64,000 bases of DNA from Litomosoides sigmodontis. Lineage: Eukaryota > Nematoda > Chromadorea > Rhabditida > Onchocercidae. The stretch lies in the NCBI GenBank assembly GCA_963070105.1, contig OY718806.1:2188865-2252864 (forward strand), read 5' to 3'. Under the pieces are notes generated by a model, which was given only the letters and a program-made list of their open reading frames with translations, did not search any database and had not been told where the DNA came from. Both the position numbers and the translations under genes were made by a program. Positions within the stretch are counted from its first letter, which is position 1. Every line of letters begins with the position of its first letter. Shown piece after piece: positions 62,367-64,000 of the stretch.

Positions 62367-63793
62367 TGCGAGATACTCACCGCACTATTATTCATAATTT
62401 CATACCTGTTTTTTGAATTTCAGACAAAGTTTACTTGCAAAAATTTTTAGAAAATAAACAACAAATTCAAAAATCAAGGAAGTTCATCGCTTTTTGTAAT
62501 ATAAGCAGATTTAGTGAATAAATATATTCACAACTCCGCCATATGTGAAGACAAAATAAAAAAAGGAAAAACAGAAAGGGAAGTGGTTAGAAGGAGAGAA
62601 AAAAGCTAAGAATCATACTCTTAACTTTCTAGCACATATAAAACATTTTGTGTGACGCAACATACCAAAGGTTAAAAATCACGGAAATTATATGTCGAAC
62701 AAAAGAAAGGAACATGAACAGTTTGCATTTTATAACATTTTCTAGAAACTTGACTTTCGTCAAAAATTGAAAATCTGACTGGAGTTGTCAACACTTAAGA
62801 GGTGCTAAAAAGAGTAAGATAAATTCCCTATGAAGCAACAGGTAAGCTACAGACATAATGATAATGATCGTTATCGGTCCTGCCCTTACTCCCAAAATTT
62901 TAACGAATATAGCGTATAAAAGTTTTCTGTGTACAAACTTCCCATTAAACTGCTACGATATAGTACTAAAAGATCAACATTTTTTATGGCAAAAAGTATG
63001 CCAGGTACATCCATTCCCAGTTCATAAAACAAGCTACAAATTTGTATCTCGTGAAATTTCGTAATTGATTTTAACTCTAGAGCTTAATACTAGATATTAT
63101 GCTGAAACTAAATACTACCTTTCAAGCCACTCTGACACTAAAATATGTTCCAAAATCTTGGCCAAACTTCTCATTTATTTTCATAACCAAGAGCAAAACT
63201 TTAAAGAAAAATCTGATAAGAGACAAAGAAATAAAAATCAGCATCAAATAAAGTTCTCCATAATAAACCATATGAATAAACCAAACATTTTGCGAAATAT
63301 TTGTGCACGGCTATGGATTAACAACTAAACAACCACCGTTCTCAAATCTTCATAGTCAGAACTTTAATATTCAGAACCACTTAATAATTCAAGCAATATG
63401 GTTTTCTAGTAATACTTAGCTATTTAAAGGCTTTTCCAATTTGCACTGATATAAAACAATATTAAACTTTGAACCTCTAACAATATTTTGCACAACGAAG
63501 AAACTAACCTCAGCTAGAGCAAAAACAGAGGAAAAATCTTAAAACCTGAAAAACAATTATCCAGAAACTATTAATCCACAGAATGAATCTTAGAAAACAT
63601 TCAGTACAGGAGTGCTCCAATGGCTTAACTTCATAGTAACTACAAGTTTGCAGGTGAAGAATTTTTAGACTTTAAGAATATCAAAAATATCAATGTATAA
63701 CGAACAAAAACAAATTAAGGAAATGAACAACGCAATATCAACATTAAACATTAAAAGAAAACCTTTCCTGAACAACGTCAAACGAATGTCTCT
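62367..63793. other. 3' flank of copy B and of the gene at the window edge
   Basis: AATAAA at 62453-62458 serves copy B. The rest is AT-rich; plus-strand open stretches at 62858-63328 have biased composition and no splice partners. It probably includes the 3' UTR of the minus-strand gene that begins beyond the window. Confidence 0.5.
62453..62458 (+). terminator. Polyadenylation signal AATAAA of secreted copy B
   Basis: 87 bases after the stop codon and followed by A-rich sequence; a second AATAAA lies about 65 bases further on. Confidence 0.6.
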
Positions 63794-63927
63794 TCAGTAA
63801 CTGACACCTGTAACTGCCGCCGTTGGTAGTTTTACAGCTGACAGAATAGGTTCTCGAGCAACAACTGAATCTGGGAATAATTGTGAGTAGCTTGCGACTG
63901 GAACATAATTGGCTGTGATCACTTTGC
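63794..63927 (-). CDS. Last exon of a gene cut by the window edge
   Basis: After a good acceptor (GTTCGATTTTACAG on the minus strand) the frame reads KVITANYVPVASYSQLFPDS, then VVAREPILSAVKLPTAAVTG and ends VSY and TGA: 43 residues plus a split codon. The Ala/Val/Pro/Tyr-rich tail is like the C-terminal ends of many RNA-binding or transcription proteins, but I cannot name it. The same frame stays open to the end of the window, so the acceptor could also be a chance match inside a larger exon. Confidence 0.45.
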
Positions 63928-64000
63928 CTGTAAAATCGAACAACAATGCTTTTCTTCTGCTCAATGGAATATTGAGCAAATCGTGGGTCCAAAAAAGCGC

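Overview
The window is nuclear DNA of a nematode. It is AT-rich and dense in introns, with intron acceptors close to TTTNCAG and several genes that have an acceptor-like TTTNCAG just upstream of the start codon, as expected for spliced-leader trans-splicing. Intron sizes of about 100-400 bases and the base composition fit a parasitic clade III (filaria-like) worm better than Caenorhabditis, but that is inference. All multi-exon models were built by hand from reading frames, GT/GC-AG sites, phase agreement and remembered family motifs. Every full model below closes in frame.

Layout. 1-9.3 kb, plus strand: a WBP2-like GRAM/PPxY adaptor, a Gln-rich protein of unknown function, and a long Ser/Thr-rich protein with a TBRG1-like coiled coil near its C-terminus; the three are close enough to be an operon. 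13.4-17.6 kb, plus: an SLC41/MgtE-type magnesium transporter. 19.3-22.1 kb, plus: mitochondrial glycine C-acetyltransferase, converging on a proline dehydrogenase on the minus strand (27.3-22.7 kb). 30.0-32.6 kb, plus: a stress-branch MAP kinase kinase, converging on a peroxisomal ABCD1/2-type half-transporter on the minus strand (39.1-33.6 kb). 39-46 kb is gene-poor, with large AT/GA microsatellites and two weak orphan candidates. 50.5-46.5 kb, minus: a Mutator-like (MULE) transposase-derived gene with a SWIM zinc finger and decayed catalytic positions. 51.7-56.6 kb, plus: an NDUFAF4-like complex I assembly factor followed by the mitochondrial tRNA 2-thiouridylase TRMU/MTU1. 57.1-62.4 kb: two divergently oriented paralogous genes for small secreted proteins with shared exon structure and cysteine motifs. 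63.8-64 kb, minus: the last exon of a gene that runs out of the window.

Shared themes. Several products act in mitochondria (threonine/glycine and proline catabolism, complex I assembly, mitochondrial tRNA thiolation) and one in peroxisomes. The most unusual items are the domesticated transposase-like gene, the inverted pair of secreted Cys-motif proteins, the one-residue-longer activation loop of the MAP2K, and two apparent GC-AG introns.
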